From Mixophyes australis (lineage: Eukaryota; Chordata; Amphibia; Anura; Limnodynastidae): a stretch of DNA of 64,000 nt. The notes below the pieces were generated by a model. The model ran no database searches and was not told where the DNA came from. It was given only the letters and a program-made list of their open reading frames with translations. A program made the position numbers and the translations under genes. The stretch spans positions 50,847,311-50,911,310 of the forward strand of contig JAVHZZ010000011.1 in assembly GCA_036250195.1 (NCBI GenBank), written 5' to 3'. Each line of letters starts with the position of its first letter. Position 1 is the first letter of the stretch. Below are positions 23,601-32,019 of the stretch, in pieces.

Positions 23601-24017
23601 CCAATCCATCTGAGGAGAATGTCTTCTCAGCCATGGTAGCCCCAAGATGAGGGGATTAATGGATCTCGGCAACACCAAAAGTTGGATCATTTCGCTGTGA
23701 AGTACTCCTACCCTCAACCGAACTGGAGAAGTCACGGAGGAGATGGAGCCGTGAGTGACACGACTTCCGTCGACTGCCGTCAGAGATAACGGTTGGGGCA
23801 ATGGGTTCAGAGGTATTTGGAGCTGCGAAGCTAGATCCGCCGAAATGAAGTTCCCGGAGGAGCCGGAGTCCACAAAGGCCGTGGTGGAAAAGGTACCCTT
23901 GGGGGTGCTCAGGATGACAGCCATCTGAAATTCTGGAGAATTTTCTTTAGCATAGGGAGCAACTGTGGATTCTCCTAAAACGGCCTCCCCGCCACCGTTT
24001 AGGAGGAAGAGTTTCCC
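20682..24017 (-). CDS. Sushi element Pol polyprotein (by -1 frameshift)
   Basis: Encodes replication and integration enzymes as a Gag-Pol fusion. Residues are counted from the upstream end of the open frame at 24071. Retropepsin-like protease: DSG at 68-70. Reverse transcriptase: YLDD at 382-385, preceded by MPFGLCNAP. RNase H: Asp531, Glu574, Asp600. Integrase: zinc site His701, His708, Cys738, Cys741 and core Asp771, Asp831, Glu867 with D-D(35)-E spacing. A C-terminal chromodomain (about 1059-1108, with VHWRGFGPEERSW) probably reads histone marks to steer integration. No frame break or missing catalytic residue is seen. The frame enters at the G GGA AAC site. Its last residues cover the polypurine tract and run into the 3' LTR. 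Confidence 0.93.
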   Translation of the reverse strand, partial: GKLFLLNGGGEAVLGESTVAPYAKENSPEFQMAVILSTPKGTFSTTAFVDSGSSGNFISADLASQLQIPLNPLPQPLSLTAVDGSRVTHGSISSVTSPVRLRVGVLHSEMIQLLVLPRSINPLILGLPWLRRHSPQMDWDHAQVMSWGEGCRFECLSRVLPPKCLVMAQSELTHLPEAYMEFQDVFSKVEAEILPPHRPWDCAIVLSPDQPIPKGRTYPLSRPETSAMSQYISENLRRGFIRKSTSPAGAGFFFVKKKDGSLRPCIDYRPLNRITVKNRYPLPLISDLFDKLSGSQIFSKLDLRGVYNLIRIKEGDEWKTAFNTRDGHFEYLVMPFGLCNAPAIFQTFVNDIFHDLLYTSVVVYLDDILIFSKDLKTHREQVKEVLRRLRRHHLYCKLEKCVFEISQVSFLGFIVSSQGLCMDPTKVSAILDWPQPQGLKAIQRFIGFANYYRQFIQGFSTIIAPITALTRKTANPRVWSSEAMSAFITLKKAFSSAPVLSQPDQERPFFLEVDASSVGIGAVLFQESPAGSHNPCGFFSRRFLPSECNYGIGDKELLAIKAALEEWRHLLEGAIFPVTVFTDHRNLVFIQEARCLNPRQARWASFFARFDMKLTFCPGAKNGRADALSRSFDDSDRLRPLIPQHIIDPSNIVALTRTKTSSPPPGRSFVEPHLRFKTLQWAHSSRIAGHAGIKKTTSLLCRRFWWPNVRADIERFIASCTTCAQHKTCRRVPAGLLRPLPIPDAPWESVAMDFITDLPLSAGFTTIWVVIDRFSKMAHFIPLTGLPTASRLADIFIKEIFRLHGCPKEIISDRGVQFTSQFWRTFCKKVNIELKFSSGYHPQTNGQTERINQDLETFLRCFTSDNQNKWSQFLPWAEFSHNQHIHESTGFSPFFIVYGSHPVFPDPFPVSSSSVPAVDTLYREFSLIWAKTKTALLKATQHHKIFADRHRRATPLLKVGDQVWLSTRDLRLKVPSMKMAPRFIGPYTIMQVINPVCFRLKLPPSLRCHNTFHVSLLRPLVLNKFYRPPGRPPPIQTSYGTEFEVSRILASRILRGKQQFLVHWRGFGPEERSWVDKQDLHAPRILKKFLQTGGGRGGYTVRRRPHGRLTG
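20719..20742 (-). promoter_or_regulatory. Polypurine tract
   Basis: On the - strand, a purine run (AGGAGGAGGAAGAGGAGGG) ends in GTATAC directly before the 3' LTR. This is the expected primer position for plus-strand DNA synthesis. The tract is also translated as the Gly-rich end of Pol. Confidence 0.85.
23955..24017 (-). promoter_or_regulatory. -1 frameshift signal: G GGA AAC plus predicted pseudoknot
   Basis: In the gag frame the heptamer GGGAAAC (24017 to 24011) reads G GGA AAC, a classic X XXY YYZ slip site. After a 6-nt spacer, TCCTAAACGG (24004-23995) pairs with CCGTTTTAGGA (23983-23973) with one bulged T. The loop GGGGAG (23990-23985) can pair with CTCCC (23959-23955) to form an H-type pseudoknot. 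A -1 shift here leads exactly into the pol frame. The mammalian gene PEG10, derived from a sushi-like element, is known to use the same heptamer. Confidence 0.85.
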
Positions 24018-24943
24018 GGTTTCTTGGGACAAACTCTTAGCAGGTGTCCCGGATCTCCACAATACAGACACAGGCGTTGTTTGAAGCGTCTCTCCCTCTC
24101 TTCAAGGGATAATTTAGAGCGTCCTACTTGCATTGGTTCGTCCACCGGCAGGATGGGATTTTGGAACTGGGGTGCTAGCCGTGGTATGAACCGTTTGCCA
24201 GGAGAGCGTTCCTGCGTGCGCTCTTGATAACGCAAATCCACCTTGATGCACATGGAGATGAGAGAATCTAACTCAGCCGGGAGTTCTCTGGAAATTAACT
24301 CATCCTTAATCCGGTCCACCAGACCTTGCCAAAAGGTTGCCACCAGTGCTTCGTTATTCCATTTTAACTCGGAAGCCAGGGTTCGGAATTGAACTGCGTA
24401 TTGCCCCACGGACAGGTCACCTTGGCGGAGGTTTAACAAGCTGGTAGCTGCAGAAGCAACTCTTCCGGGATCATCGAAGACTTTCCTGAAAGCTTCAATG
24501 AAAGAGTTGGAGTTATGAAGAAGTGGACCCCCTTGTTCCCATAAAGGTGAGGCCCAGGCAAGGGCTTGCCCACTGAGGAGGGAGATGAGAAAAGCTACTT
24601 TGGTGCGTTCCGAAGAAAAGGCCCCCGGGTTGCACTCAAATTGGATGGCACATTGGTTCAGAAAGCCCCTGCACTTCTTGGGGTCACCGTCAAACTTTTC
24701 GGGTGTCGGGATACGTACACCGGAGGCCGCTGTAGAGACCGTAACCATACTGGAAGCTGCGGATGCTGCAGAGGTTATGGCTGGTGTAGCGGGTGCAGCA
24801 TTCTGAAATGTATCGAAGCGGGTAGCAATCCCTTGGACACATTGTAGAAGATGCGCTTGGGCTGCTTCTTGTTGCTCCACTCGTTGGGCCAAATGCAGAA
24901 GTAGGTCACGAGCAGACGGTTCACCAGATCCCTCCGTTGTCAT
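23999..24943 (-). CDS. Sushi element Gag
   Basis: 314 residues, forming the particle that packages element RNA. The N-terminal about 50 residues are Gln/Leu/Glu-rich and probably coiled coil. The capsid-like core (about 85-220) has the phrase KFDGDPKKCRGFLNQC and a W-rich segment. This is the retrotransposon-gag domain shared by sushi elements and the PEG10/RTL domesticated genes. A zinc knuckle (Cys292, Cys295, His300, Cys305; CLYCGDPGHLLRVC) near the C-terminus binds RNA. The start ATG at 24943 lies only 13 nt inside the 5' LTR, so the primer-binding site fills almost the whole leader. The stop at 23999 overlaps pol by 73 nt. The frame is intact. Confidence 0.92.
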   Translation of the reverse strand: MTTEGSGEPSARDLLLHLAQRVEQQEAAQAHLLQCVQGIATRFDTFQNAAPATPAITSAASAASSMVTVSTAASGVRIPTPEKFDGDPKKCRGFLNQCAIQFECNPGAFSSERTKVAFLISLLSGQALAWASPLWEQGGPLLHNSNSFIEAFRKVFDDPGRVASAATSLLNLRQGDLSVGQYAVQFRTLASELKWNNEALVATFWQGLVDRIKDELISRELPAELDSLISMCIKVDLRYQERTQERSPGKRFIPRLAPQFQNPILPVDEPMQVGRSKLSLEERERRFKQRLCLYCGDPGHLLRVCPKKPGNSSS

Positions 24944-24944
24944 G

Positions 24945-24954
24945 GCCAGAGTAT
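24945..24954 (-). promoter_or_regulatory. Self-priming primer-binding site
   Basis: Two bases inside the 5' LTR the - strand reads ATACTCTGGC. It is complementary over 10 nt to GCCAGAGTAT in the element's own LTR (25373-25382), where the transcript is predicted to start. No tRNA-type TGG-start site is seen. Priming by the 5' end of the mRNA itself is established for Tf1 and proposed for sushi relatives. Confidence 0.8.
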
Positions 24955-25372
24955 ACTGTCACGACTGTTAGTGGGTGTATGACTGGTAGAAGGTACCTGC
25001 TGTTGTTGGCGCAACTCAGAGGAAGGCGCGGAGTCTAACGTGCCCCTGGTATTCACCAGGAACCCCCGCAAGGAAGTATGGACTCCGCTGCAGGGACACG
25101 CAGGTCGCGGTCCTTCCTAGAGTCCACAGCGAGATACAAGGGGGTGTCAGACAGGCCGGTTCAGCAACGTTCAGGTAGAGGAGGTACAAAAGGGAAATCC
25201 AGAAGAATGGTGAGGCAAGCCGAGTCGGTAATCTTCAGGGAGCGCGGTACAAAGGCAGAATCCAGATAGGGGTGGTCAAACGGTCCGGGTCAAAAGGGTC
25301 ACAGGCAGCACGAGGAAGGTCAGGAACAATATAGCAACTGGTACACAGAAACGCTGGAGGCAGGAAGACCTG

Positions 25373-25413
25373 ATACTCTGGCACTGACTAAAGGACAGGA
25401 AGGGGTTTAAATA
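25373..25413 (-). promoter_or_regulatory. Sushi LTR core promoter and predicted RNA start
   Basis: On the - strand TATTTAAA (25413-25406) lies 31 bases before GCCAGAGTAT (25382-25373). A start near 25382-25384 is the normal TATA distance, and it puts the PBS-complementary sequence at the extreme 5' end of the RNA, as self-priming needs. Confidence 0.65.
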
Positions 25414-25481
25414 ATGAGAGGATCCAATCAGCTTCAGCGCTGAGCGCTGTCATACCTGCCGCCGGGAATACATAGCGTCCC

Positions 25482-25494
25482 GTTGCCTAGCAAC
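25482..25494. promoter_or_regulatory. RFX X-box-like palindrome 1, 5' LTR
   Basis: GTTGCCTAGCAAC, the copy equivalent to 20586-20598. It lies about 100 bp upstream of the predicted RNA start, in U3. Confidence 0.5.
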
Positions 25495-25553
25495 GGGGCG
25501 CGTCATACTGCGGGGGAAATAGATGGCAGGGGAATCCGGAAATGACGCGTCTG

Positions 25554-25566
25554 GTTGCCTAGCAAC
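25554..25566. promoter_or_regulatory. RFX X-box-like palindrome 2, 5' LTR
   Basis: GTTGCCTAGCAAC inside 13-bp perfect arms, about 170 bp upstream of the predicted RNA start, in U3. Confidence 0.5.
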
Positions 25567-25739
25567 CAGACGCGCGATCACCCAGTCAGGCGGCCGTGCG
25601 GACGGCGCCTGACACCAGGCATACTTTATATTGATGACAGCATTTCTAGGCTAATAAAAACATTCATACACACAAAGGTGACACATGCAATAAAGAGAGT
25701 CCTATTTTTGCCTCACTCATATAATTTATTTATTAATAG

Positions 25740-25851
25740 ACTATCATCATCATCGCCATTTATTTATATAGCGCCACTAAATCCGCAGCGCTGTACAGAG
25801 AACTCATTCTCATCAGTCCCTGCCCCATTGGGGCTTACAGTCTAAATTTCC

Positions 25852-25898
<47 letters not shown>

Positions 25899-26040
25899 TA
25901 GAGAGAGACGGGTCAATTTGATAGCAGCCAACTAACCTACTAGTATGTTATTTTTGGAGTGTGGGAGGAAATCGTAGCACCTGGAGGAAACCCACGCAAA
26001 CATGGGGAGAACATACAAACTCCACACAGGTAAGGCCATG
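25740..26040 (-). repeat. Dispersed repeat (LINE/SINE tail type), reverse orientation
   Basis: Begins (atc)n then tttatatagcgccac, the reverse of the tail motif at 9790. It continues through ggagtgtgggaggaaatc and ggggagaacatacaaactcc, phrases widespread in fish and frog repeats. A CA microsatellite (25854-25894) lies inside. A related copy is at 37505-37675. Family not assigned. Confidence 0.6.
25854..25894. repeat. (CA)n microsatellite
   Basis: A pure CA run of about 41 bp inside the dispersed repeat. Confidence 0.95.
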
Positions 26041-26162
26041 GTCGGGAATTATATTTAATCATTCACATAAAAAATAAACTTATTAGATATAGATGGCTCT
26101 GGTGCTATTTACCTTTAAATGTTAAAGAACTGATTTTAGCACTTTCCTTCATCTTCTCCACA

Positions 26163-26322
26163 TACGGTACTATCCCAAATAGTAGATATGCCGGGTTTTT
26201 ATTATTATTATTATTATTATTAATATTTATTTATAATTTAAATATTGGTATATAAATATAAATATTTATATATTTATAATAATAAATACGGTACTATCCC
26301 AAATAGTAGATATGCCGGGTTT
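26163..26322. repeat. 36-bp direct repeat around an AT-only spacer
   Basis: An identical 36-bp block beginning tacggtactatcccaaat occurs at 26163-26198 and 26287-26322. The 88 bp between them are A and T with almost nothing else, starting as (att)n. Confidence 0.85.
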
Positions 26323-26989
26323 GATACGTTTTCAAGATGCTGACAAATTCGACAGCCTTGAGTCCTACAAAAGAAAACCGTTTTGTGAAAAATACGACTG
26401 CAATCTAAACAGACTTACCTGAACACCGAATGTGTAGCTTTCCGAAGGAACCGCCATGCTGACAGTCAGGGATTCCGAACACACAGGACTTCAGTTTAAT
26501 GTCGCTGCGACTGACATCAATGTCCATTTAAAGTGGCAATTTGTGGACCCCGCAGGCGAAGTGTTTAAACCCAGTCTGCTCCTGCTGGGTTTTCACCTAT
26601 TCCCCTATAGGAGAGCTGTCAAATATGCCTGCTACATATATATACATACATACATACATATACATATATATATACACACACAAAAAAACAGAGATACTCT
26701 GCACTCTCCAAACACATAATTAATGCTGTACTAAATACTTTTTTATATTACAAACAGGGAATGTTAGTTCCACATATTGCAATATATGTTGTGCTGACCA
26801 ACTCACGCCACAGTCTTCCCATTCTGGTCAGTCCTAACATGATCAAATGCTATGCTTTTTAATCTGGGCTTAAGGCTTACCTGTACACAGCTTTTAAAGG
26901 AAAGTCTTTCCCAAGCACTAGCAGTCATGGGAGACCTGGGACTCACCTGACACAAGTTGGAATTAATTAATGTAAAGAATGGGAAGCAA
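26323..26989. other. No gene or repeat recognised
   Basis: Mixed sequence with a tacata/tatata simple run at about 26633-26678. No open frame with family features. Confidence 0.5.
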
Positions 26990-27430
26990 GAGTGTTGGGA
27001 CTTACATTGTATAAGCAAAAACAAATGTAGATCCTCTGCACTCTCCATGCAGTGTCGGAGTGGGGCATGAAGGGACCACCAGGGGACCACGCTAGGGGCC
27101 TACCAGATGGGGTGTGGCCTACCATCATAGAGGTGAGACCAGACACTAGAGGGGGAGTGGTCAGCCCACGAAGGACAGCTAACACCATAGTGTAGTATTT
27201 AAAGAATGCAGTGTGAATATAAACAGTCACCAAAAATCGGGATTGTCCCAGTAGAATCAGAACATTTGACAGACTGTCCTACCTGTTCTTGTCACTTTCA
27301 CCACCTGTGTTTGCTGGTTTCTTAAGTTACGACTTGTCTGGATCTTGGACTGTCGGGGGCCCTATTTGGAAAAAAAATGGGTACATTTAGAAAATTACAA
27401 CCAGGCCCGGATATAAATCAGTAGGCCTTC
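26990..27430 (-). repeat. Copy of non-autonomous repeat family, reverse orientation
   Basis: Matches 9600-10060 block by block: ggcatgaagggaccac; ggtgtggcc; caccaaaaatcgggattgtc; the tcggggg-ccctatttgg join followed by an A run. Reversed, it matches 56410-56590. Confidence 0.6.
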
Positions 27431-27725
27431 TATTAATACTTGTGCCTTCCCCCCCTCTTCTTCATCACTCTGTGCCTCCCCCCCTCTTCTTCATCACTCT
27501 GTCCCCTTCTGCCCCCCTCTTCTTCACCATTCTGTCCCCTTCTGCCCCCCTTCTTCTTCATCACTCTGTGCCTTTCTTCCCCATCTTCTTTATCACTCTG
27601 TACCTCCCCTCCTCTTCTTCATCACTCTGTGCCTCCCCCCTTGTATTCATCACTCTGTGCCCCCCCTCTATTTCATCACTCTGTGCCCCCCCTTCTTCAT
27701 CACTCTGTCCCTTTCTGTTTTTCTC
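27431..27725. repeat. C/T-rich minisatellite, about 30-bp unit
   Basis: About nine variant units of the type cttcttcatcactctgtgcc plus a C-rich spacer. Open frames here are artefacts of the repeated unit. Confidence 0.85.
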
Positions 27726-28436
27726 CCTTTGTCTCCGTTACAGTATTTTGATATGAGATTTGAGATGTATGAAAATGATGTTCTTGAGGGCTTTGAAGGT
27801 AATAGTGAGTAATTTGAAATGGATCCTGGAGGACACAGGGAACCAGTGTAGGGATTTGCAAAGCGGTGCAGCAGATATGGAGCAGTGAAAGAGGATGATC
27901 AGTCTTGCAGCAGCATTTAGGATGGATAGCAGTGTAGATATATGGGTGTCAGGAATGCCAGATAGGAGGAGGTTGCAATAGTCAAGATGGGAGGTGATGA
28001 TAGAATGGATAAGAGTTTTGGTAGCATGTTGAGAAAGAAAAGGGCTTATTATGGCAATGTTTTTAAGGTAGAGTCGATTGGACTGGGAGAGTGTCTGGAT
28101 GTGAGGAATAAAGCAGAGGGCGGAATCAAGTGTGACACCAAGTCAGCGGGTTGGGAGACTAAGGAAATTGTGGTGTTATTCACAGTGAGGGAGATTTGAG
28201 AGCAGGTGGTGACTCTGGCAGGAGGGAAGATAATAAGCTCTGTTTTGGACATGTTAAGCTTCAGGTAGCATTGGGACATGTGGAGATAGCACAAAGACAC
28301 TCAGTAACACGAGATAGTACAGAAGGGGAGAGGTCAGGGGAAGAGATATATATTTGGGTGTCATCTTCATAGAGGTGATGTTGGAGGCTGAATGTGCAAA
28401 TTAGTGACCCAAGAGAACAGGGGTACTGTTAGGAAC
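27726..28436 (-). pseudogene. LINE (L2/CR1-type) RT C-terminal remnant
   Basis: Read on the - strand, this encodes degraded non-LTR reverse transcriptase sequence: a YEDDTQIY version of the catalytic YADD box, then LKLNMSKTELIIFPP, then SHLIPPSALFLTSRHSPS. Stops and shifts break it. It continues in the block at 29193-29720, with a solo LTR between. L2/CR1/Rex-type grouping comes from the phrasing. Not active. Confidence 0.75.
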
Positions 28437-29187
28437 CCCTCCAGCCAGTACAGCAAAACCCGGAGTCTGCTCTGAAGTCTGGTGTTCACTGTTGCCCCTA
28501 GTGGTGGGGACAGGTTTGGCTGCAGACAGACAGAGGATCGAGAGATGTGTACCGGCTAAGGAGAACCCAGGAATAGAGTGTTATGGCAGACAGCAGCGAG
28601 AGGTCCAGGCAAGAGTTGGTGCCAGCAGCAGACAACGTATCCAGAGAACAAACCAAGGGCAGGGGTCACAGGCACAGGTTCAGGATCCAGGGACAGGCAA
28701 GGGTCATACACGGGAAATCAATCTTAGGTTAAACACCAAACACAGGGACAAAGTAGCAGGCAGCAGTACTGAAACAGGACGCTATATCCGGCAGTGAGGC
28801 CCAGTCCTCACTGCCCTAAATAGTACAGATGGCCAATCAGGACACAGTCCAGAATGTGTCCTCAGCTGCAGTATAATAAATATGCAGAGCCTGCAGCCAA
28901 TGGGATAGGCAGAGTGCCAGCGGTGACTTAAATTCTTAATCAGCCTTGATTGGCTGATCAAACCCAGCCTTGAACGGCTGCCTCTGTCTTGCCCTATGCG
29001 CATGCGCCCGGCTGTTTGACAGGTAGCCGGGCGCGGCGCCAGAATCTCCCCAGCATCCCGGTTGTTGCACAGGCAACCGGGACGAAGATGCAGGAAGTGA
29101 CGTCCTGGTCGTCATAGCGACAGCCGGGACGCCAGAAGAGGATTCAGAGAGTCGCGGCGGTGCCCATGGCTGCCGCGACTACTAACA
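28437..29187 (-). mobile_element. Solo LTR with perfect 5-bp duplication
   Basis: 751 bp from TGTTAGGAACC to CTACTAACA, flanked by GGTAC on both sides (28432-28436 and 29188-29192). No internal retroelement sequence remains, so it is the product of LTR-LTR recombination. Layout resembles the sushi LTR in the same orientation: CpG-rich palindromes near one end (gcccggctg...tagccgggc; tcccggttg...gcaaccggga), so a related chromovirus family is likely. It interrupts a LINE. Confidence 0.85.
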
Positions 29188-29192
29188 GGTAC

Positions 29193-29720
29193 AATGAAAA
29201 AAAGTAAAGGGCCAAGAACAGAAGAGCGGTTAGAAGGGTAGGAAGTGAACCAGGAAAGAACTGTGTTATGAAGGTCAATGGAGTGAAGGGTGTGTAGGAG
29301 AAAAGGCTGATGAACAGTGTCAAATAGCAGCAGTGGGGTCCAGGAGAATGAGTATGGAGAAAGGACCCTTAGATTTTGCAGTAACTTGATTATTGATAAC
29401 ATTTGTGAGAGCAGTTTCAGTAGAATGTTGGAGGCGGAAGCCTGATCGCAGAGACTTGAGAATGGAATGAGAGGAGAGAAAGTGAGACTGGTGTTTGTAC
29501 ACTAATCGCTCAAGTAGTTTGGAGGCAAAGGGGAGGAGAGAAATAGGGTGGAAGTTGGAGAGAGAGGCGGGATTGAGAGATGGTTTCTTAGTATTGGTCA
29601 GATGAGCGCATGTTTAAAGGAGGATGGAAATGTGCAAGTGGAGAGAGACAGGTTGAAGAGGTGAGCTAGAGGTGGACATGCAGTGGGGAAGATTGTGTTG
29701 GTATGAGTTCCTGATGAGTT
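29193..29720 (-). pseudogene. LINE (L2/CR1-type) RT N-terminal remnant
   Basis: The upstream part of the same LINE, - strand. Recognisable phrases are SGFRLQHSTETALTNV, ILILLDPTAA plus FDTVHQPFLLHTL, and VLGPLLF just before the LTR insertion. Frameshifts separate them. The order agrees with reverse transcriptase blocks preceding the YADD box. Confidence 0.75.
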
Positions 29721-30274
29721 ACAGGTCTGTCATTATGCAAGTGGAAGAGAGCAGAACTGATGCAGCACAGTTAAGATTGTCAGCCAAATGCAGTTACAGA
29801 AGCACAAAAATCTTCAAAGGTATATACAAATGTTTATTAACATATTGCAAACACTGAATTATTCCACCGAAGTTAATTGTTGACAATTCTTTCTAACATG
29901 TATCACAGCAGAATACAACTGACTCAGCACATAACCACCTCACCAAAGAGCCAAATAACACATTACAGGTCCTCGTTCTAGCTTCTATTTAAACATTAGT
30001 TGCTTACACATCTTGCCAGACTGACACCAGGTGACCTTCGGATGAAGTCAGTAAGGTAGACTAATGTACTCAAACAAACATTAGTTATGGAGCCTTTGTC
30101 TTTGTGCCACTTCTGTGTATTATCCAGGTGATTTGTATTACAAGAGAGAGACACATTGCCAGTTCCTCCTAACTGGTTATAAAACATGATAGATTTTAGC
30201 ACTCTATTGTGTATGTGGTGTACAGCACATGGGGATTGCAGTATACAAAGACATTTGCTAACATACACTCGTTG
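29721..30274. other. No gene or repeat recognised
   Basis: Nothing with family features is seen; moderately AT-rich. Confidence 0.5.
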
Positions 30275-30572
30275 GGACTCATTTAGAGTAAAGTTAGTAA
30301 GAAGATGCAATTTTTCACCTTGGCAAGACCATGTTGCCTTGCATCTGGGAGCACAATTAAAATGTATGGACAGATTTAGTGTTGGTAGAGAGGCGTATCC
30401 TAACTCATCTCTAAATTACAGTGCCCAGTATTTCTGTAATACATGCAAAATCAGGCCGTATTTACCCTGCATGTACAAAAAATGCATTTACACCAATTGC
30501 ATTGCAATATTTATTGTCTGAGGGCACATTTTCACCTTTTCTTTGTATTTCCTCCTAACTCTAAATCAGTGC
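30275..30572. mobile_element. MITE, GGGCCT-ended family, copy 3 (decayed)
   Basis: gactcatttagagtaaagttag at the left and ctaactctaaatcagtgc at the right are inverted. Interior caccttggcaagaccatgttg and ttgcattgcaatat words match the copies at 3978 and 7792. More diverged than those. Confidence 0.6.
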
Positions 30573-32019
30573 ATTCATACTAGCTGCGCTGTGAAACAAT
30601 AGTTACATACAGTATAGAGATGTATGCATCAGGAATATTTTAATGTATACTGTATATCACTACTCTATTATAAAAACTATTGGGGAAAAAATTATGCCAC
30701 CGTATCTTATGTCCGTGTAAAGATTTAATGCATTTGATATAGACAGTGGGTGTAGTTGTGAGCAGTCACAGGCAGCCCTCTCTAGTCAAAGTTCGCAAGG
30801 GAAGTTTGATAAAAACTGGAAGCTAGGAGCTGGGCCCTCTAAAAGTCCCTGGGGCCTATAGCTATAATTCCCCCAGCATCCCTTATAGTTCCACCTGTAC
30901 CTGGCACTGTCCCTTATTCCCCTAATCTGTTGAAATGATTTTTTATCATCTATTTCCCCCAAAAAATGAAACATTCTGCGGTTTGCATCTGGTAACCTCC
31001 ACTATGGGTCACATTCACAAATGTAGAGATAGTTAAAATTTTTTAAATAATAACATTATTTTTTTTATAACAAGGTCTAAAGTTATATTTAAGTCTGCAA
31101 AGTACACACCTACCCTTGCTCTCAGGAGACACTTCCTCAACCTAGAAGTACACCTAGGTATGCTTTGAAATGGAAGATTCTGAAGAGGTGCACTGTGGAA
31201 ACCTTGAAATGTCACATCAAAGTCAAATCTCCTTTCAGTGTAGCACCATCCCGTTAATACGAAAATATCTTTCACTTTAAATATTGTTAATTTTAGTCTC
31301 ATTTAGGCTTACATTTAATTGTAACAGCGGGAGACATTATAACTGTCTTTTTAACATGTAGCAACTGTTAATTTTTCTATTATTGCTTGGAATGTGCCCA
31401 AAAGAATCTACATCTCTGCTGAAATACAACATACAGGCGTAAAAAGGGTTTCCTTAAAACTTAAGAACAAGACCAAAAGACTGCCAGCTGGTACAAAGTT
31501 GTGTTATATTTGCAGAGTAAAAATGGTTGTGTTGTCTCTCAACCTGGCAAAGAACACCCCAGAAAATGACCTTTCTAGCTCTTTATTTAATTCCAATAAT
31601 CGTGCTCCGAAAACTGAAATCTTGTCCATTCACTGCTCTACAAAATGTAGGAGCACCTACTGCATACCTCGCAACTCCTGCCCTCTGCCTATATAAGATG
31701 CTCCTCTATCGCAAATGCGGTCATCTTGCTCAATAAGTTCAGAGGTATTCTAAGCCCACTAATGTAAACACATTTACACAGATGGTCTGTAGCTATGGAG
31801 TGGATATTTTGTACTTTGTAAATGACCATCAGTGGGCTGTTCACTTTTACCTAATTGCTGTAGTATTCCTTAAAAGTTATTTTTCAAGGAGTCCTCTGCC
31901 CAGAACAGAACCATAAAATCTAAAATACCATTTGAATCAGAAGATATAATGATATTTAGGGTAATTCCGGTCCAATTATCATTTTTCAAAATTATTTCAC
32001 GGCTAAAATATGGTATAAT
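30573..32019. other. Unassigned sequence
   Basis: No gene recognised. 31394-31696 holds a 100-codon open frame on the + strand without any family motif and with no splice or promoter context. I do not call it a gene. Confidence 0.5.

Larger units (their letters stand above)
20061..25614 (-). mobile_element. Complete sushi-ichi/Tf1-type chromovirus (Ty3 group)
   Basis: A 5554-bp LTR retrotransposon on the - strand. Two 658-bp LTRs (TGTCA...TGACA) show no difference on side-by-side reading, and CCAGG is duplicated at 20056-20060 and 25615-25619. Internal order is 5' LTR (24957-25614), self-primer-type PBS, gag, -1 frameshift, pol (protease, RT, RNase H, integrase, chromodomain), polypurine tract, 3' LTR. 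Both reading frames are open throughout. This gene order plus chromodomain defines chromoviruses; the frameshift heptamer and PBS point to the sushi-ichi/Tf1 branch. Identical LTRs, intact frames and retained CpGs imply a very recent insertion, possibly still mobile. Its GC content is well above its host surroundings. Confidence 0.93.
24957..25614 (-). repeat. 5' LTR of the sushi element
   Basis: 658 bp, read as identical to the 3' LTR; contains the promoter. In element orientation it runs from TGTCAGGCGCC to CGTGACA. Confidence 0.93.

Noticed and set aside
27440..27756. Two overlapping 100-codon + strand frames
   Set aside because: C/T minisatellite translated in two frames; no protein features.
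28492..28797. 101-codon + strand frame
   Set aside because: Lies wholly in a solo LTR and shows no protein family feature.
31394..31696. 100-codon + strand frame as a possible gene
   Set aside because: No recognisable motif, no splice sites or promoter, and the length is within chance expectation for this window.
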